A stretch of 64,000 nt of DNA, taken from Acidovorax sp. NB1. Its GTDB lineage: Bacteria; Pseudomonadota; Gammaproteobacteria; Burkholderiales; Burkholderiaceae_C. Position numbers and translations under genes: made by a program. Shown here one piece after another: positions 45,983 through 54,884 of the stretch. Where the stretch lies: NCBI RefSeq assembly GCF_005405905.1, contig NZ_BJHU01000021.1, positions 310,001-374,000 of the forward strand. Direction: 5' to 3'. The notes beneath the pieces were generated by a model, which saw nothing but the letters and a program-made list of their open reading frames with translations, had not been told where the DNA came from and did no database searches. Each line of letters starts with the position of its first letter. Within the stretch, counting starts at the first letter, position 1.

Positions 45983-48178
45983 TCAGTGCGCGGCGGGAGC
46001 GGCTGCGCGCCGCCCGAGCTTGCGGTCGCCGACAAGCAGCTGGATCAGGCCGATGGAGGCCGACATGAGAATGATGAGCACCGTGCAGTACGCCAGCGCC
46101 ACGCCATAGTCGCCATTGCCCACGCGGCCAATGATGTAGGTGGTGGCCAGCTCGTTCTCGGCCGTGACCAGAAAGATCACTGCGCTCACCGTGGTGATGG
46201 CGCGCACAAAGCTATAGACCAGCGCAGCCACCAGCGCGGGCTTGAGCAGCGGGAGCACGACATGGCGCAACGTCTGCACGCTGCCTGCGCGCAGCATGAC
46301 GGAGGCTTCGTCCAGCGATCGGTCCAGCTGCTTGAACGCCGCCGTGCCCGCGCGTACACCCACGGGCAAATTGCGGAACATGAAGCACAACACGATGATG
46401 AGCGCGGTGCCCGTCAGCTCGAACGGCGGCACGTTGAAGGCCAGGATGTAGCTCACGCCCAGCACCGTGCCGGGGATGGCAAAGGCCAGCAGCGCCGCAA
46501 ACTCGAACGCGCCCTGCCCCCGGAACTCGGTGCGCGCCAGCAGCCACGCAATGCCAATGCCCAACGTGGCCGTGAGCGGCGCCGAAATGGCGGCGAGCTT
46601 GAGCGTGGTGAAGAACGAGTTCCACGCCGTGCCTGCCCACACCACACCAAAGTCACCCCACTCCACGCTGAACGCGGTGCGGAAATGCGCCAGGGTGATG
46701 GTGTAGTCACGCCCCCAGGTCTGCACAAAGCCACCGGCCAGTGCGAACAGGTACACGATGAGCGTGAACGCCATCCAGGGCAGCGCAATCGAATGCACCA
46801 CGCGGCGCACGCCGGTGGGCAGCGGCATGGCAATGCCCGCATCGCCCTTGCCCGACACGGTGGTGAAGTTCTGCCTGCCCAGCAGCCCACGCTGGATGGC
46901 AAACACCGTGAGCGCGAAGAACGTGAGGATCCAGGCCAGGGATGCCGCACGGCCCTGGTCGTACTGCGCGCCCACGATGGCGAAGAAAATTTCGGTGGAC
47001 AGCACTGAGAACTGCCCGCCCACCACGATGGGGTTGCCGAAGTCCGCCATGCTCTCAATGAAGCCCACCAGGAACGCATTGGCCAGGCCGGGCTTGAGCA
47101 GCGGCAGGGTCACGGTCATGAAGGTGCGATGCGGGCTGGCGCGCAGGGTTTGCGCGGCCTCTTCCAGGCTGGGGGCCACGCCCTGCACCACGCCGCGCAT
47201 GATCATGAAGGCAATCGGCGTGAAGGCGAAGGTCTGCGCCACCCACACGCCAAACCAGCCGTAGAACCAGCGGCTGGGCGTGATGCCGAACGCGTACTCG
47301 AGAAACTGGTTGAACACCCCCGCGCGGCCGAACAGCAGGATGAGCCCCAGGCCCACCACAAACGGCGGCGTGATGATGGGCAACAGCGCCACGATGTTCA
47401 GCGGCCGCGCATAGCGGCGCGAGGCGCGCTCGGCCATCAGCGCCATGAAGGTGCCCAGGAGCGTGGTGCTGGTGGCGGTCATGAGGCCGAGGAACAGCGT
47501 GTTCCAGGCCACACCGCAGCGCTGCCCACCACTGAGGCATGCCAGGCCAAAGTTGCGCTCGTGCGCGATGCGCTCCCACACCACGGCCAGCGAGAACGGG
47601 CCGTCTTCCAGAAAAAACGCTGCCGACAGCGCCTTGAGCACCGGGAACACGATGAACAGCGCCAGCAGGCTGCCGCAGCCCAGCACGGCCGCTGCCACAA
47701 ACAAATCGCCTTTGAAGAAGCCGCGCCGCGCAATGCCGAACGACATCAGCACCAGCAGCGCCGACAGCACAACGAAGCCGCCCCAGCCCATGCCCGGCTG
47801 GCGCGCGCCCAGTTCGCCCAGGCTGGTGTTCATCCATTCAAACGCCCAGCCGCGCGCACCAATCGCAAAGCCGCTGAGCAGCAGGGCCACCAGCCCCATT
47901 GCACCACCGGCGATCAACGCGGCGCCTTGCCTGCGCCCTGCAGGCAGGGCCGCGCCTGCGCCCGCCACGGCCAGGCCCAGCAGGCCCAGCCACAGCCAGG
48001 GTCGCCCATGCTGGGCGGCCTGCAGCAGGCCATTGGCCGCCTGTGCATCGCCCCACACCTGCCCCATGGCCAGCAGGCCGTTGGCGTCCTGCTGCGCATA
48101 CCAGGGCAGCAGCAGGTAACCCAGCACACCCATCACTACCCAGGCCCACAAGGGCCGGTTCGGTGTAGATACCATCAT
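45983..48178 (-). CDS. Fused double-domain ABC permease (AfuB/FbpB type)
   Basis: The 731-residue membrane protein has an N-terminal part of about four hydrophobic segments (1-150), then two permease domains, each with six helices and an EAA-type loop (SLEEAAQTLRASPHRTFMTV near 345 and SLDEASVMLRAGSVQTLRHV near 635). Such fused permeases occur in Fbp iron and Afu sugar-phosphate systems. The start is a double ATG at 48178/48175 with a weak ribosome site. It is 159 bases after the binding-protein gene; a GC-rich repeat lies in that gap. Confidence 0.92.
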   Translation of the reverse strand: MMVSTPNRPLWAWVVMGVLGYLLLPWYAQQDANGLLAMGQVWGDAQAANGLLQAAQHGRPWLWLGLLGLAVAGAGAALPAGRRQGAALIAGGAMGLVALLLSGFAIGARGWAFEWMNTSLGELGARQPGMGWGGFVVLSALLVLMSFGIARRGFFKGDLFVAAAVLGCGSLLALFIVFPVLKALSAAFFLEDGPFSLAVVWERIAHERNFGLACLSGGQRCGVAWNTLFLGLMTATSTTLLGTFMALMAERASRRYARPLNIVALLPIITPPFVVGLGLILLFGRAGVFNQFLEYAFGITPSRWFYGWFGVWVAQTFAFTPIAFMIMRGVVQGVAPSLEEAAQTLRASPHRTFMTVTLPLLKPGLANAFLVGFIESMADFGNPIVVGGQFSVLSTEIFFAIVGAQYDQGRAASLAWILTFFALTVFAIQRGLLGRQNFTTVSGKGDAGIAMPLPTGVRRVVHSIALPWMAFTLIVYLFALAGGFVQTWGRDYTITLAHFRTAFSVEWGDFGVVWAGTAWNSFFTTLKLAAISAPLTATLGIGIAWLLARTEFRGQGAFEFAALLAFAIPGTVLGVSYILAFNVPPFELTGTALIIVLCFMFRNLPVGVRAGTAAFKQLDRSLDEASVMLRAGSVQTLRHVVLPLLKPALVAALVYSFVRAITTVSAVIFLVTAENELATTYIIGRVGNGDYGVALAYCTVLIILMSASIGLIQLLVGDRKLGRRAAAPAAH

Positions 48179-48240
48179 CGGATCCGTTGTTCATGATGCG
48201 CCGCACGATCCATGTCGTGTGAAACCGGCGTGACCAAGGC

Positions 48241-48337
48241 CAGTGCCACCGTGGAGCTGGCTTTGCCAGGCCACCGGGGGCGTCCCCCTCCCGTAGGAGA
48301 GGGGGAAGCGGCGCAGCCGCTCAGGGGGTGCAGCACT
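48241..48337. repeat. GC-rich intergenic repeat, copy C
   Basis: CAGTGCCACCGTGGAGCTGG, then CCACCGGGGGCGTCCCCCTCCC in two blocks, and GGCGCAGCCGCTCAGGGGGTGCA; a near copy of repeat A at 24475. It lies directly downstream of the binding-protein stop. Confidence 0.85.
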
Positions 48338-49363
48338 TCAGCGCGCCGCGTTCTGGACTTCTTTTTCCCAACGCGCAATCAGGCGGCGGCGCTCGGCGCT
48401 GGCGCCGTACTTGGCGTAGTCGTAGTTGATGAGCTTGATCTTGGCGGGATCGGTCATGCGCGGGTCCTTGGGCACCTGCGTGTTGCTGGGCAGCTGGAAC
48501 TGCTTGGCCGCCAGGCCAAACTGCTGGCCGCCGGGCGTGAGCGCCCATTCATAGAACTTCTTGGCGACCTCGGTGTTGGGGCCGTTCTTGACAATGCTCA
48601 TGGAGCCCACCTCGGCCCCAGTGCCTTCGGACGGCGTGACCGAGCCCACAGGGAAGCCGTTGACCGCCTCGGTAGTCACATCGTGCACAAAGCTTACCGA
48701 GATGGTTGTCTCACCGCGCGCCGCGGCCTTGACGGGTGCGGTGCCCGAGCGGGTGTAGGTGCTGACGTTGGGGTGCAGCGCCTTGAGGTACTCAAACGCC
48801 TTTTCCTCGCCCATGATCTGCACCAGCGTGGCGATCATGGTGTAGGCGGTGCCGCTCGATGCCGGGTTGGCCATCTGCACCTCGCCCTTGAATTCGGGCT
48901 TGAGCAGGTCGGCCCACGACTGCGGGGCTTTCAGCTTGCGCTTGGCCAGCAGCTCCGTGTTGTAGCCAAAGCCCAGCGGGCCCAGATACACGCCCACGGT
49001 GCGGTACTTGGAGTCCACCGCCTGCTTCTGCGCCCAGGGGTGCAGTTGCGCGAGCTGGGGCGATTTGTATTCGAGCGTCAGGCCCTGCTCTGCCGCCTGC
49101 AGGTGCGGGTCGCCGGTGCCGCCGAACCAGATGTCGGTCTTGGGGTTGGCCTTCTCGGCGTTGAGCTGGGCCAGCGCCTCGCCCGATCCCTTGGCGGTCA
49201 TGTTGACCTTGGTACCGGTGGTCTTGGCATACACGGTGGACATCAGGTTGCACCACTCGGCCTGCACGGAACAGATGATGTTGACCTGGCCTTGGGCGTG
49301 GGCGCCGGTGACCAGCAGGGCCAGGGCGGCAGCGGCAAAGGTGTGGAGCATGGGCTTGCGCAT
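48338..49363 (-). CDS. AfuA-like periplasmic binding protein of the transporter upstream of tal
   Basis: The 341-residue protein has a signal peptide (MLHTFAAAALALLVTGAHA, cleavage about 24) and a type 2 periplasmic-binding fold with the family motifs VNIICSVQAEWCNLM, KANPKTDIWFGGTGDPH, GVYLGPLGFGYN, and ANPASSGTAYTMIATL. These fit the AfuA/extracellular family 1-like group, whose Actinobacillus member binds hexose phosphates rather than iron. The start at 49363 is chosen as giving a normal signal peptide; 49381 is an alternative. It leads the operon afuA-afuB-afuC-tal and is divergent from hexR. Confidence 0.85.
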   Translation of the reverse strand: MRKPMLHTFAAAALALLVTGAHAQGQVNIICSVQAEWCNLMSTVYAKTTGTKVNMTAKGSGEALAQLNAEKANPKTDIWFGGTGDPHLQAAEQGLTLEYKSPQLAQLHPWAQKQAVDSKYRTVGVYLGPLGFGYNTELLAKRKLKAPQSWADLLKPEFKGEVQMANPASSGTAYTMIATLVQIMGEEKAFEYLKALHPNVSTYTRSGTAPVKAAARGETTISVSFVHDVTTEAVNGFPVGSVTPSEGTGAEVGSMSIVKNGPNTEVAKKFYEWALTPGGQQFGLAAKQFQLPSNTQVPKDPRMTDPAKIKLINYDYAKYGASAERRRLIARWEKEVQNAAR

Positions 49364-49543
49364 CGGGGGTGTCCGTTCCATTCAAATATGACAACAAAGT
49401 TTCAGATCATCCTAGGGCCAGGCCACGCCCCCGGCCACCGGGATAACACGCAGGGGGCGCACGCGGAGGCAAACGCAGAGGCACACCCAGACGGCACCGG
49501 CCAAGTTGAGTCGGCCTCGTGGTAACTCATGACCCACTTTTCG

Positions 49544-49558
49544 TGAAACGCAGTTACC
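49544..49558. promoter_or_regulatory. HexR-like site upstream of hexR
   Basis: TGAAACGCAGTTACC matches TGTAA-N5-TTACA at 8 of 10 positions, 44-58 bp before the hexR start, in the 238-bp gap shared with the divergent transporter-tal operon. A GGTAAC/GTTACC pair (49521-49526 and 49553-49558) spans the same spot. Confidence 0.6.
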
Positions 49559-49601
49559 ATTTCTTTCTCTGTTGCCGCACCCTCCCAGGAAACCCGCTCC
49601 C

Positions 49602-50447
49602 ATGCTCGACCGCATCACCGCCTCGCTCTCGTCCCTGGCCCCTGCCGAACAACGTGTGGCCAAGCTGGTGCTGGCCGACCCGCGCAGCTTTGCCCGCCTG
49701 CCGGTGCGCGAACTGGCCGAGCGTGCCCATGTGAGCAAACCCACCGTGGTGCGCTTTTGCCGCAGCATGGGGTACGACGGCCTGGCAGATTTCAAGCTCA
49801 AGCTCGCGGGCAGCGTGAGCGAGGGGGTGCCCTTCATCCACCGCAGCGTGGACGTGGACGACAAGACGGGCGATGTGCTGGTAAAGGTGGTGGACAACGC
49901 TGTGGCCGCGTTTCTGCAGTACCGCAACGCGGCCAGCACCGTGGCGCTGGAGCGTGCGGCCGAGGCCATCGCCGCCACCTGGAAAACCGGCAAGCGCATC
50001 GAGTTCTACGGCGTGGGCAACTCCGGCATCGTGGCGCAGGACGCGCAGCACAAGTTCTTCCGCCTGGGCGTGACGTCGATTGCCACCAGCGACGGCCACA
50101 TGCAGGTGATGAGCGCCACCCTGCTGGGCCCGGGCGACTGTGCGGTGATCATCTCCAACTCGGGCCGCACGCGCGACCTGATGGACGCGGCCGACATTGC
50201 GCGCAAGAACGGCGCCACCACCATCGCCATCACCGCCAGCGGCTCGCCCCTGGCCAGCACCTGCCAGATCCACCTGGCGGCCGACCACCCCGAGGGCTAC
50301 GACCGCTACAGCCCCATGGTGTCGCGCCTCATGCACCTGCTCATCATCGATGTGCTGGCCACCTGCGTGGCGCTGCGCATCGGGGGGTCGCTGCAGCCCA
50401 TCCTGCAGCAGATGAAGGAGAACCTGCGCGCCAAGCGGTATGCCTGA
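49602..50447 (+). CDS. hexR: RpiR-family regulator HexR
   Basis: The 281-residue protein has an N-terminal RpiR helix-turn-helix (LAERAHVSKPTVVRFCRSMG, about 30-50) and a C-terminal SIS sugar-phosphate-binding domain (EFYGVGNSGIVAQDAQHKFFRLG, CAVIISNSGRTRDLM). The match with gamma-proteobacterial HexR is strong, including HMQVMSA and IDVLATCVA. HexR senses KDPG and controls zwf, edd, eda, pgi and related genes. Here those genes are all in the window with matching operators. The start at 49602 follows AGGA; an upstream GTG/ATG at 49572 would add a Pro-rich tail. Confidence 0.93.
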   Translation: MLDRITASLSSLAPAEQRVAKLVLADPRSFARLPVRELAERAHVSKPTVVRFCRSMGYDGLADFKLKLAGSVSEGVPFIHRSVDVDDKTGDVLVKVVDNAVAAFLQYRNAASTVALERAAEAIAATWKTGKRIEFYGVGNSGIVAQDAQHKFFRLGVTSIATSDGHMQVMSATLLGPGDCAVIISNSGRTRDLMDAADIARKNGATTIAITASGSPLASTCQIHLAADHPEGYDRYSPMVSRLMHLLIIDVLATCVALRIGGSLQPILQQMKENLRAKRYA

Positions 50448-50490
50448 CGGCGGGTTCGTGCCGCGCCGGGGGCGCGCGGCACAAACACTA

Positions 50491-50547
50491 CAAAAAGCAT
50501 AGCTGCCAGCGCTTGTCCATCAGGCGCAGGCAGCCATTTTTGCTTCA
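50491..50547. repeat. ATAGCT-type intergenic repeat, copy 6
   Basis: CATAGCTGCCAGCGCTTGTC, then CATCAGGCGCAGGCAGCCATTTTT, the best-preserved copy alongside copy 2. It lies between hexR and the convergent 5'-nucleotidase gene. Confidence 0.82.
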
Positions 50548-50562
50548 GAAAACCGGCAGCAC

Positions 50563-52479
50563 TCAGTTCACAAAGTTCCTGGTGCTGTACAGCTCCACCG
50601 GCAGGCGCTGGAGCACCGGCAGCCCGGTGGCCGTGTCCTTGGCCTGCTTGTCGATGTAGCTGAAGAACACATCGGCATCCAGCACACCAATGTCCAGGCG
50701 GCGCGCAGCGGGCACGGCGGCCAGGGTCTTGTAGCCGTCACCGCCGGTGGCGTTGAAGCTCAGCACAAACAGCTTGTAGGTCTTGGCGGAGTCCAGCGCG
50801 CCCCAGGCGCCGGTGGCCGGGTTGCGCACCTCGATGTTGGCCACGCGGCTGCCGAAGGCGGCCTTGGGGTTCACGTCGTAGCGCAGGCCGCCGGTGTACG
50901 GGTACGGGCCGGTGGATCCACCCGTGCCGTACACAGCTTCCAGGCCGTCTTCGAGCATGCCCTTGACCTCCTGGCCCGTGATGTCGAGGCGGAACAGCAT
51001 GTTGCCGAACGGCAGCACCTGGATCACCTGCGCGGCCGTCACCGTGCCCTGCAGCGGGATGCGCACGCCACCGCCGCTTTGCAGCGAGATGTCGGCACCG
51101 CCGTATTTCGCGTTGGCCACGTCCAGGTAGGCCTGGGCCACCAGCTGCTGGATGTCGCCACCGCGCAGGCTCACGCTGCCTTCGGCATTGCAGGCCGCGC
51201 TGGAGCGACTGTAGTCCACCGACCCGACACCGCCCGGCACGCGGCGTGAGCACAGTTCCTGCGGCACCACGGCGACCTGCGTCTTGTTGAACACGGCCAC
51301 GCGGTCCTTGAACGGTTGCAGGGCGGTGGTCGCCGGGGCAGACGGGGCGGTGATGCGCAGCACGCCGGTGGCGGCTGCGCTGGCCTTGATCGCCGCCTTT
51401 TCCGCGTCGGTGGCGGCCTTGCCGCCGAGGGTGAAGCTGTCGCCCATCAGCACATGGGGCGTGCCCGCGCACTGCGTGACCTCGCCCTGCGCGTTGAAGC
51501 TGACCTTGAGTTCCCCCACCACCTGCGCGTACTCCCAGGCCTGCACCACACACACGGGCTTGCCGTCCTTGTCGGTGATGCGGGTGGGGTAGGCGCCTGC
51601 GGGCGAGCCCACGCCGGTGCTGGTGAGCGCAGCGGGGCCCAGCAGGGTGTGCGAGTCGCCCCCCACCACCACATCCACCCCCGACAGGCGCGCGGCCACC
51701 TGCTTGTCGTAGTCGTAGCCAATGTGGCTGAGCAGGATGATCTTGTTGATGTTCTTGGCGCGCAAGGCATCGATCTCGCGCTGGGCGGCGGCGGTTTCGT
51801 CCTGGAAGGTGGTGTCGGCGTCGGGGCTGGACGAGGCCTTGGTCTTCTGTGCAATGGTCAGGCCCACGATGCCGATCTTTTGCCCGTCACGCTCGACCAC
51901 GGGGGAGGGGCTGACGTAGCCCGGCGCGCGCGTGGGGTTGAGGGCAGAGCCTGCGCCGAACTGCACATTGGCGCTGAGCACGGGGGTCTTGCACGCGCCT
52001 TTGCGCAGCAGGTCCAGAAATGCCTTGAGGCCCGAATCGCCCTTGTCGAACTCGTGGTTGCCCAAGGTGAAGGCGTCGAAGCACACGGTGTTCATCAGCG
52101 CGGCGTCGGCCTCGCCATCGGCCCCGGCGCGGTTGAAGTACAGCGTGCCGGTGAGGGCATCGCCCGCATGCAGCTTGAGCACATGGGGGGACTGGGCGGC
52201 CAGTTCGTTGATGGCTGCCGTGACACGCGGGAAGCCACCGGCATCCACCACCACATCCACGGCCGCCGCGCCGCCCGCTGAGAGCTTGAGCGTCTTGGAC
52301 CGGGACTCCAGCGTGGAGTGGTGGTCGTTGATGTGCAGGATGGTCAGCTCCAACGGCTTGGCCTGATCGCCGCCATCGGAGCCGCCACAAGCGGCCAGCG
52401 CGCTGGCGGCGGCCAGCGCCAGCATGCCCACGCGCACGCGGCGCACCTGCTTTTGCATTGCCCACAAACCCATCGTCAT
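50563..52479 (-). CDS. 5'-nucleotidase / UDP-sugar hydrolase-family lipoprotein
   Basis: The 638-residue protein has a lipoprotein signal (MLALAAASALAACGGSDGG, lipobox LAAC) and an N-terminal metallophosphatase domain with the dinuclear metal ligands in ILHINDHHSTLE, LHAGDALTG, TLGNHEFDKG, ILLSHIGYDYD and VVVGGDSHTLLG. The C-terminal substrate-binding domain contains LQSGGGVRIPLQG, LPFGNMLFRLDITG and the F-N-G-G-D-type SFNATGGDGY. It should dephosphorylate nucleotides or hydrolyse UDP-sugars in the periplasm. The start at 52479 has AGGGG upstream; a long inverted repeat begins 21 bases before it. Confidence 0.92.
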   Translation of the reverse strand: MTMGLWAMQKQVRRVRVGMLALAAASALAACGGSDGGDQAKPLELTILHINDHHSTLESRSKTLKLSAGGAAAVDVVVDAGGFPRVTAAINELAAQSPHVLKLHAGDALTGTLYFNRAGADGEADAALMNTVCFDAFTLGNHEFDKGDSGLKAFLDLLRKGACKTPVLSANVQFGAGSALNPTRAPGYVSPSPVVERDGQKIGIVGLTIAQKTKASSSPDADTTFQDETAAAQREIDALRAKNINKIILLSHIGYDYDKQVAARLSGVDVVVGGDSHTLLGPAALTSTGVGSPAGAYPTRITDKDGKPVCVVQAWEYAQVVGELKVSFNAQGEVTQCAGTPHVLMGDSFTLGGKAATDAEKAAIKASAAATGVLRITAPSAPATTALQPFKDRVAVFNKTQVAVVPQELCSRRVPGGVGSVDYSRSSAACNAEGSVSLRGGDIQQLVAQAYLDVANAKYGGADISLQSGGGVRIPLQGTVTAAQVIQVLPFGNMLFRLDITGQEVKGMLEDGLEAVYGTGGSTGPYPYTGGLRYDVNPKAAFGSRVANIEVRNPATGAWGALDSAKTYKLFVLSFNATGGDGYKTLAAVPAARRLDIGVLDADVFFSYIDKQAKDTATGLPVLQRLPVELYSTRNFVN

Positions 52480-52499
52480 GTTCCAGCCCCTGTGTTGAG

Positions 52500-52593
52500 A
52501 GCGGCTAACAAAACTCAGCGAAGCGGTTCTGGCCAGACGCTGCGTCGCAGGCAGTACGGGTACAACGACGCCAGAAGAGTTTTGTTAGCCGCT
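52500..52593. repeat. 94-bp inverted-repeat element upstream of the nucleotidase gene
   Basis: AGCGGCTAACAAAACTC (52500-52516) is the exact inverted complement of GAGTTTTGTTAGCCGCT (52577-52593), a 17-bp perfect repeat with a 60-base interior that contains a nested CTGGC/GCCAG pair. It could be a miniature mobile element or a leader hairpin for the leftward transcript. Confidence 0.7.
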
Positions 52594-52661
52594 GTTAGAG
52601 CCTGCATGGTGGGCAGGCCGCGTGACAGGGGCGTGAAACCGCACCAGGCTTCGCCCAAGGC

Positions 52662-52698
52662 AAAAACGCCACAGGCCCCCGAAGGAGCCTGTGGCGTT
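52662..52698 (-). terminator. Terminator of the dipeptide-type ABC operon
   Basis: AACGCCACAGGC (52665-52676) pairs with GCCTGTGGCGTT (52687-52698); leftward it continues into TTTT. It lies about 115 bases past the last ATPase gene. Confidence 0.8.
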
Positions 52699-52782
52699 GT
52701 CTTGCGTGGAGCCCACCGCGCAGGATGGGCGGGACAGGTCAATTCTTTAAAGAAAAAAGGCCTTTACCGCGCGTCCATCATG

Positions 52783-52818
52783 TGCTGATAGCTACATATT
52801 TAATAGCAAGCTATCAAA
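52783..52818. repeat. ATAGCT-type intergenic repeat, copy 7 (short)
   Basis: TGATAGCT (52786-52793) and AGCTATCA (52809-52816) form a perfect 8-bp inverted repeat; the repeat supplies the stop codon of the ABC ATPase gene. Confidence 0.6.
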
Positions 52819-53854
52819 TACGGCCCTCTTCCACCGCATGGCAGGCGATGCGGATACCGCCAATGCTCAGCAGCTTGGGGCGCTCGGTGCGGCAGCGGTC
52901 GTTCACATGGGGGCAGCGCGGGTTGAAGGCGCAGCCGGGCGGCGGGTTCAGCGGGTTGGGCACTTCGCCTTGCACAGGGGTGCGCGCCTTGCCGGTGTCG
53001 TGCATCTTGGGGATGGCATCGAGCAGCATGCGGGTGTAGGGGTGGCGCGGGCTGTTGAACAGCTGGTGCTTGTCGGCCAGTTCGACCAGGCGGCCCAGGT
53101 ACATCACGCCCACCTGGTCGCTCACGTGGCGCACCACGGCCAGGTTGTGGCTGATGAACAGGTAGGTGAGCTGCCGCTCGCGCTGCAGGTCCTTCATGAT
53201 GTTGAGAACCTGGGCCTGCACCGACACGTCGAGGGCCGAGGTGGGCTCGTCGCACACCAGGAACTCGGGCTCGGTGGCCAGGGCGCGTGCGATGGAGATG
53301 CGCTGGCGCTGGCCGCCGGAGAACTGGTGCGGGTACTTCACCATGTCGAGCGGCGACAGGCCCACGGACTTGAGCAGCTCGCCCACGCGGGCCTTGAGTT
53401 CGGCCTTGTCGGTGATGAGGCCATGCTCGCGCAGCGGCTCGCCGATGATGTCTTCGACCAGCCAGCGCGGGTTCAAACTCGCGTACGGGTCCTGGAAGAT
53501 CATCTGGATGCGGCGGCGCATGGCCTGCGCGTCCTTGCCCTTGAAGGCGGCGTGGGCATCCTGGTTGTCGAACGTGAGGCCGCCGCGTGTGGGTTCGTAC
53601 AGGCCCACCAGCAGGCGCGCCACGGTGCTCTTGCCACAGCCGGATTCGCCCACCAAGGCCAGGGTCTTGCCCTTTTCGATCTCGAAGCTCACGCCGTCTA
53701 CCGCATGCAGCAGCGTGCGCGGCTTGCGCTCGAGCACGCGGTTGAGCCAAGGGGCAGAGACGTCGAAGGTCTTGGCCAGGTCATGGGCCTGGACCAGGGC
53801 CTTGCTCTTCACGGCGGCGGGGGCCGCCGTAGAGGTGGTGGCTGCGGCGCTCAT
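52814..53854 (-). CDS. Dipeptide/oligopeptide ABC transporter ATP-binding protein (DppF type)
   Basis: The 346-residue ATPase has Walker A GESGCGKST, the Q-loop in MIFQDPYASLNPRW, signature FSGGQRQRISIARALA, Walker B FLVCDEPTSALDVSVQAQ and switch His in FISHNL. The C-terminal oligopeptide-ATPase extension has clustered cysteines (GCAFNPRCPHVNDRC), which in relatives bind an Fe-S cluster. Its ATG overlaps the DppD-like stop by 4 bases. The gene is the last of the operon. Confidence 0.95.
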   Translation of the reverse strand: MSAAATTSTAAPAAVKSKALVQAHDLAKTFDVSAPWLNRVLERKPRTLLHAVDGVSFEIEKGKTLALVGESGCGKSTVARLLVGLYEPTRGGLTFDNQDAHAAFKGKDAQAMRRRIQMIFQDPYASLNPRWLVEDIIGEPLREHGLITDKAELKARVGELLKSVGLSPLDMVKYPHQFSGGQRQRISIARALATEPEFLVCDEPTSALDVSVQAQVLNIMKDLQRERQLTYLFISHNLAVVRHVSDQVGVMYLGRLVELADKHQLFNSPRHPYTRMLLDAIPKMHDTGKARTPVQGEVPNPLNPPPGCAFNPRCPHVNDRCRTERPKLLSIGGIRIACHAVEEGRI

Positions 53855-54855
53855 GCGGTCACCCCGGCTTTCGTGGCGGTGTTGGCGGTCGTGGACGCAC
53901 CGGCGTGCAGCCAGCAAGCGGCACGGGTGGAGCCTGCAGACATCAGTTCAGGGCGTTCGGTCATGCAACGGTCAATGGTGTTGGGGCAGCGGGGGTTGTA
54001 GGCACAGCCCTTGGGGATGGCATTGAGGCGCGGCATGGCGCCATCGATCTGGTTGAGGCGCTCGCGGTCCTGCTCCATGTCGGGGATGGAGGCCATGAGG
54101 CCGCTGGTGTAGGGGTGCGAGGGCTTGTTGATCACGTCGTGCACCGGGCCGATTTCGGCCACGCGACCGGCGTAGAGCACGGCCACGCGGTCGCAGGTCT
54201 CGGCGATCACGCCCATGTCGTGGGTGATCAGCATCACGGCCGCGCCGCGCGATTTGCAGATGTTTTTCAGCAGCGTGATGATCTGCGCCTGGATGGACAC
54301 ATCGAGCGCCGTCGTGGGCTCGTCGGCCACGATGAGCTTGGGCTCGGCGGCCAGGGCCAGGGCGATCACCACGCGCTGGCGCATGCCGCCGGAGAACTGG
54401 TGCGGGTAGTGGTCAATGCGCTCTTCGGCGGCCGGAATGCCGGTGTCCTTGAGCAGCTGGATGGCGCGCTGGCGGGCTTCTGCCGCATTCACAGGCAGGT
54501 GGGCCAGGATGGTCTCGGTGAGCTGGCGGCCCACGGTGTACAGCGGGTTCAGCGAGGTCAGCGGATCCTGGAAGATCGCACCGATGCGGCGGCCACGGAT
54601 GTGGCGCATTTCCTCGTTGCCGAGGTTGTCGATGCGCTGGCCTTCCAGCAGGATCTGGCCCGAGGCCACGCGGCCTGGTGGCTCCAGCAGGCCGATGATG
54701 GCCGCGCCGGTGAGGGATTTTCCAGCGCCGGACTCTCCCACCACGCCCAGGATCTCACCGGGTGCAATGGAAAAGGAAATGTCGTCCAGGGCGCGCAGGG
54801 TACCGCGGCGGCCGGGAAATTCGACAACGAGGTTTTTGACTTCGAGAAGGCTCAT
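53851..54855 (-). CDS. Dipeptide/oligopeptide ABC transporter ATP-binding protein (DppD type)
   Basis: About 334 residues from the start at 54855 ([13 protein letters not shown]). Walker [10 protein letters not shown]-loop [14 protein letters not shown], signature [16 protein letters not shown], Walker [19 protein letters not shown], switch LITHDMG, and the C-terminal cysteine-rich extension [15 protein letters not shown]. An earlier TTG-type start would add an Asn/Lys-rich tail. It follows the permease by 29 bases. Confidence 0.95.
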   Translation of the reverse strand: MSLLEVKNLVVEFPGRRGTLRALDDISFSIAPGEILGVVGESGAGKSLTGAAIIGLLEPPGRVASGQILLEGQRIDNLGNEEMRHIRGRRIGAIFQDPLTSLNPLYTVGRQLTETILAHLPVNAAEARQRAIQLLKDTGIPAAEERIDHYPHQFSGGMRQRVVIALALAAEPKLIVADEPTTALDVSIQAQIITLLKNICKSRGAAVMLITHDMGVIAETCDRVAVLYAGRVAEIGPVHDVINKPSHPYTSGLMASIPDMEQDRERLNQIDGAMPRLNAIPKGCAYNPRCPNTIDRCMTERPELMSAGSTRAACWLHAGASTTANTATKAGVTA

Positions 54856-54884
54856 GGGAATGTCGCTTTTCTTGTTGTTCTTGT

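Noticed and set aside
49521..49535. A second HexR site GGTAACTCATGACCC in the hexR promoter region
   Set aside because: The right half matches only 2 of 5 positions; it was kept only as a possible half-site.
52500..52593. Integron attC site
   Set aside because: The ends do not fit the RYYYAAC / GTTRRRY core sites and no integrase or cassette is nearby.
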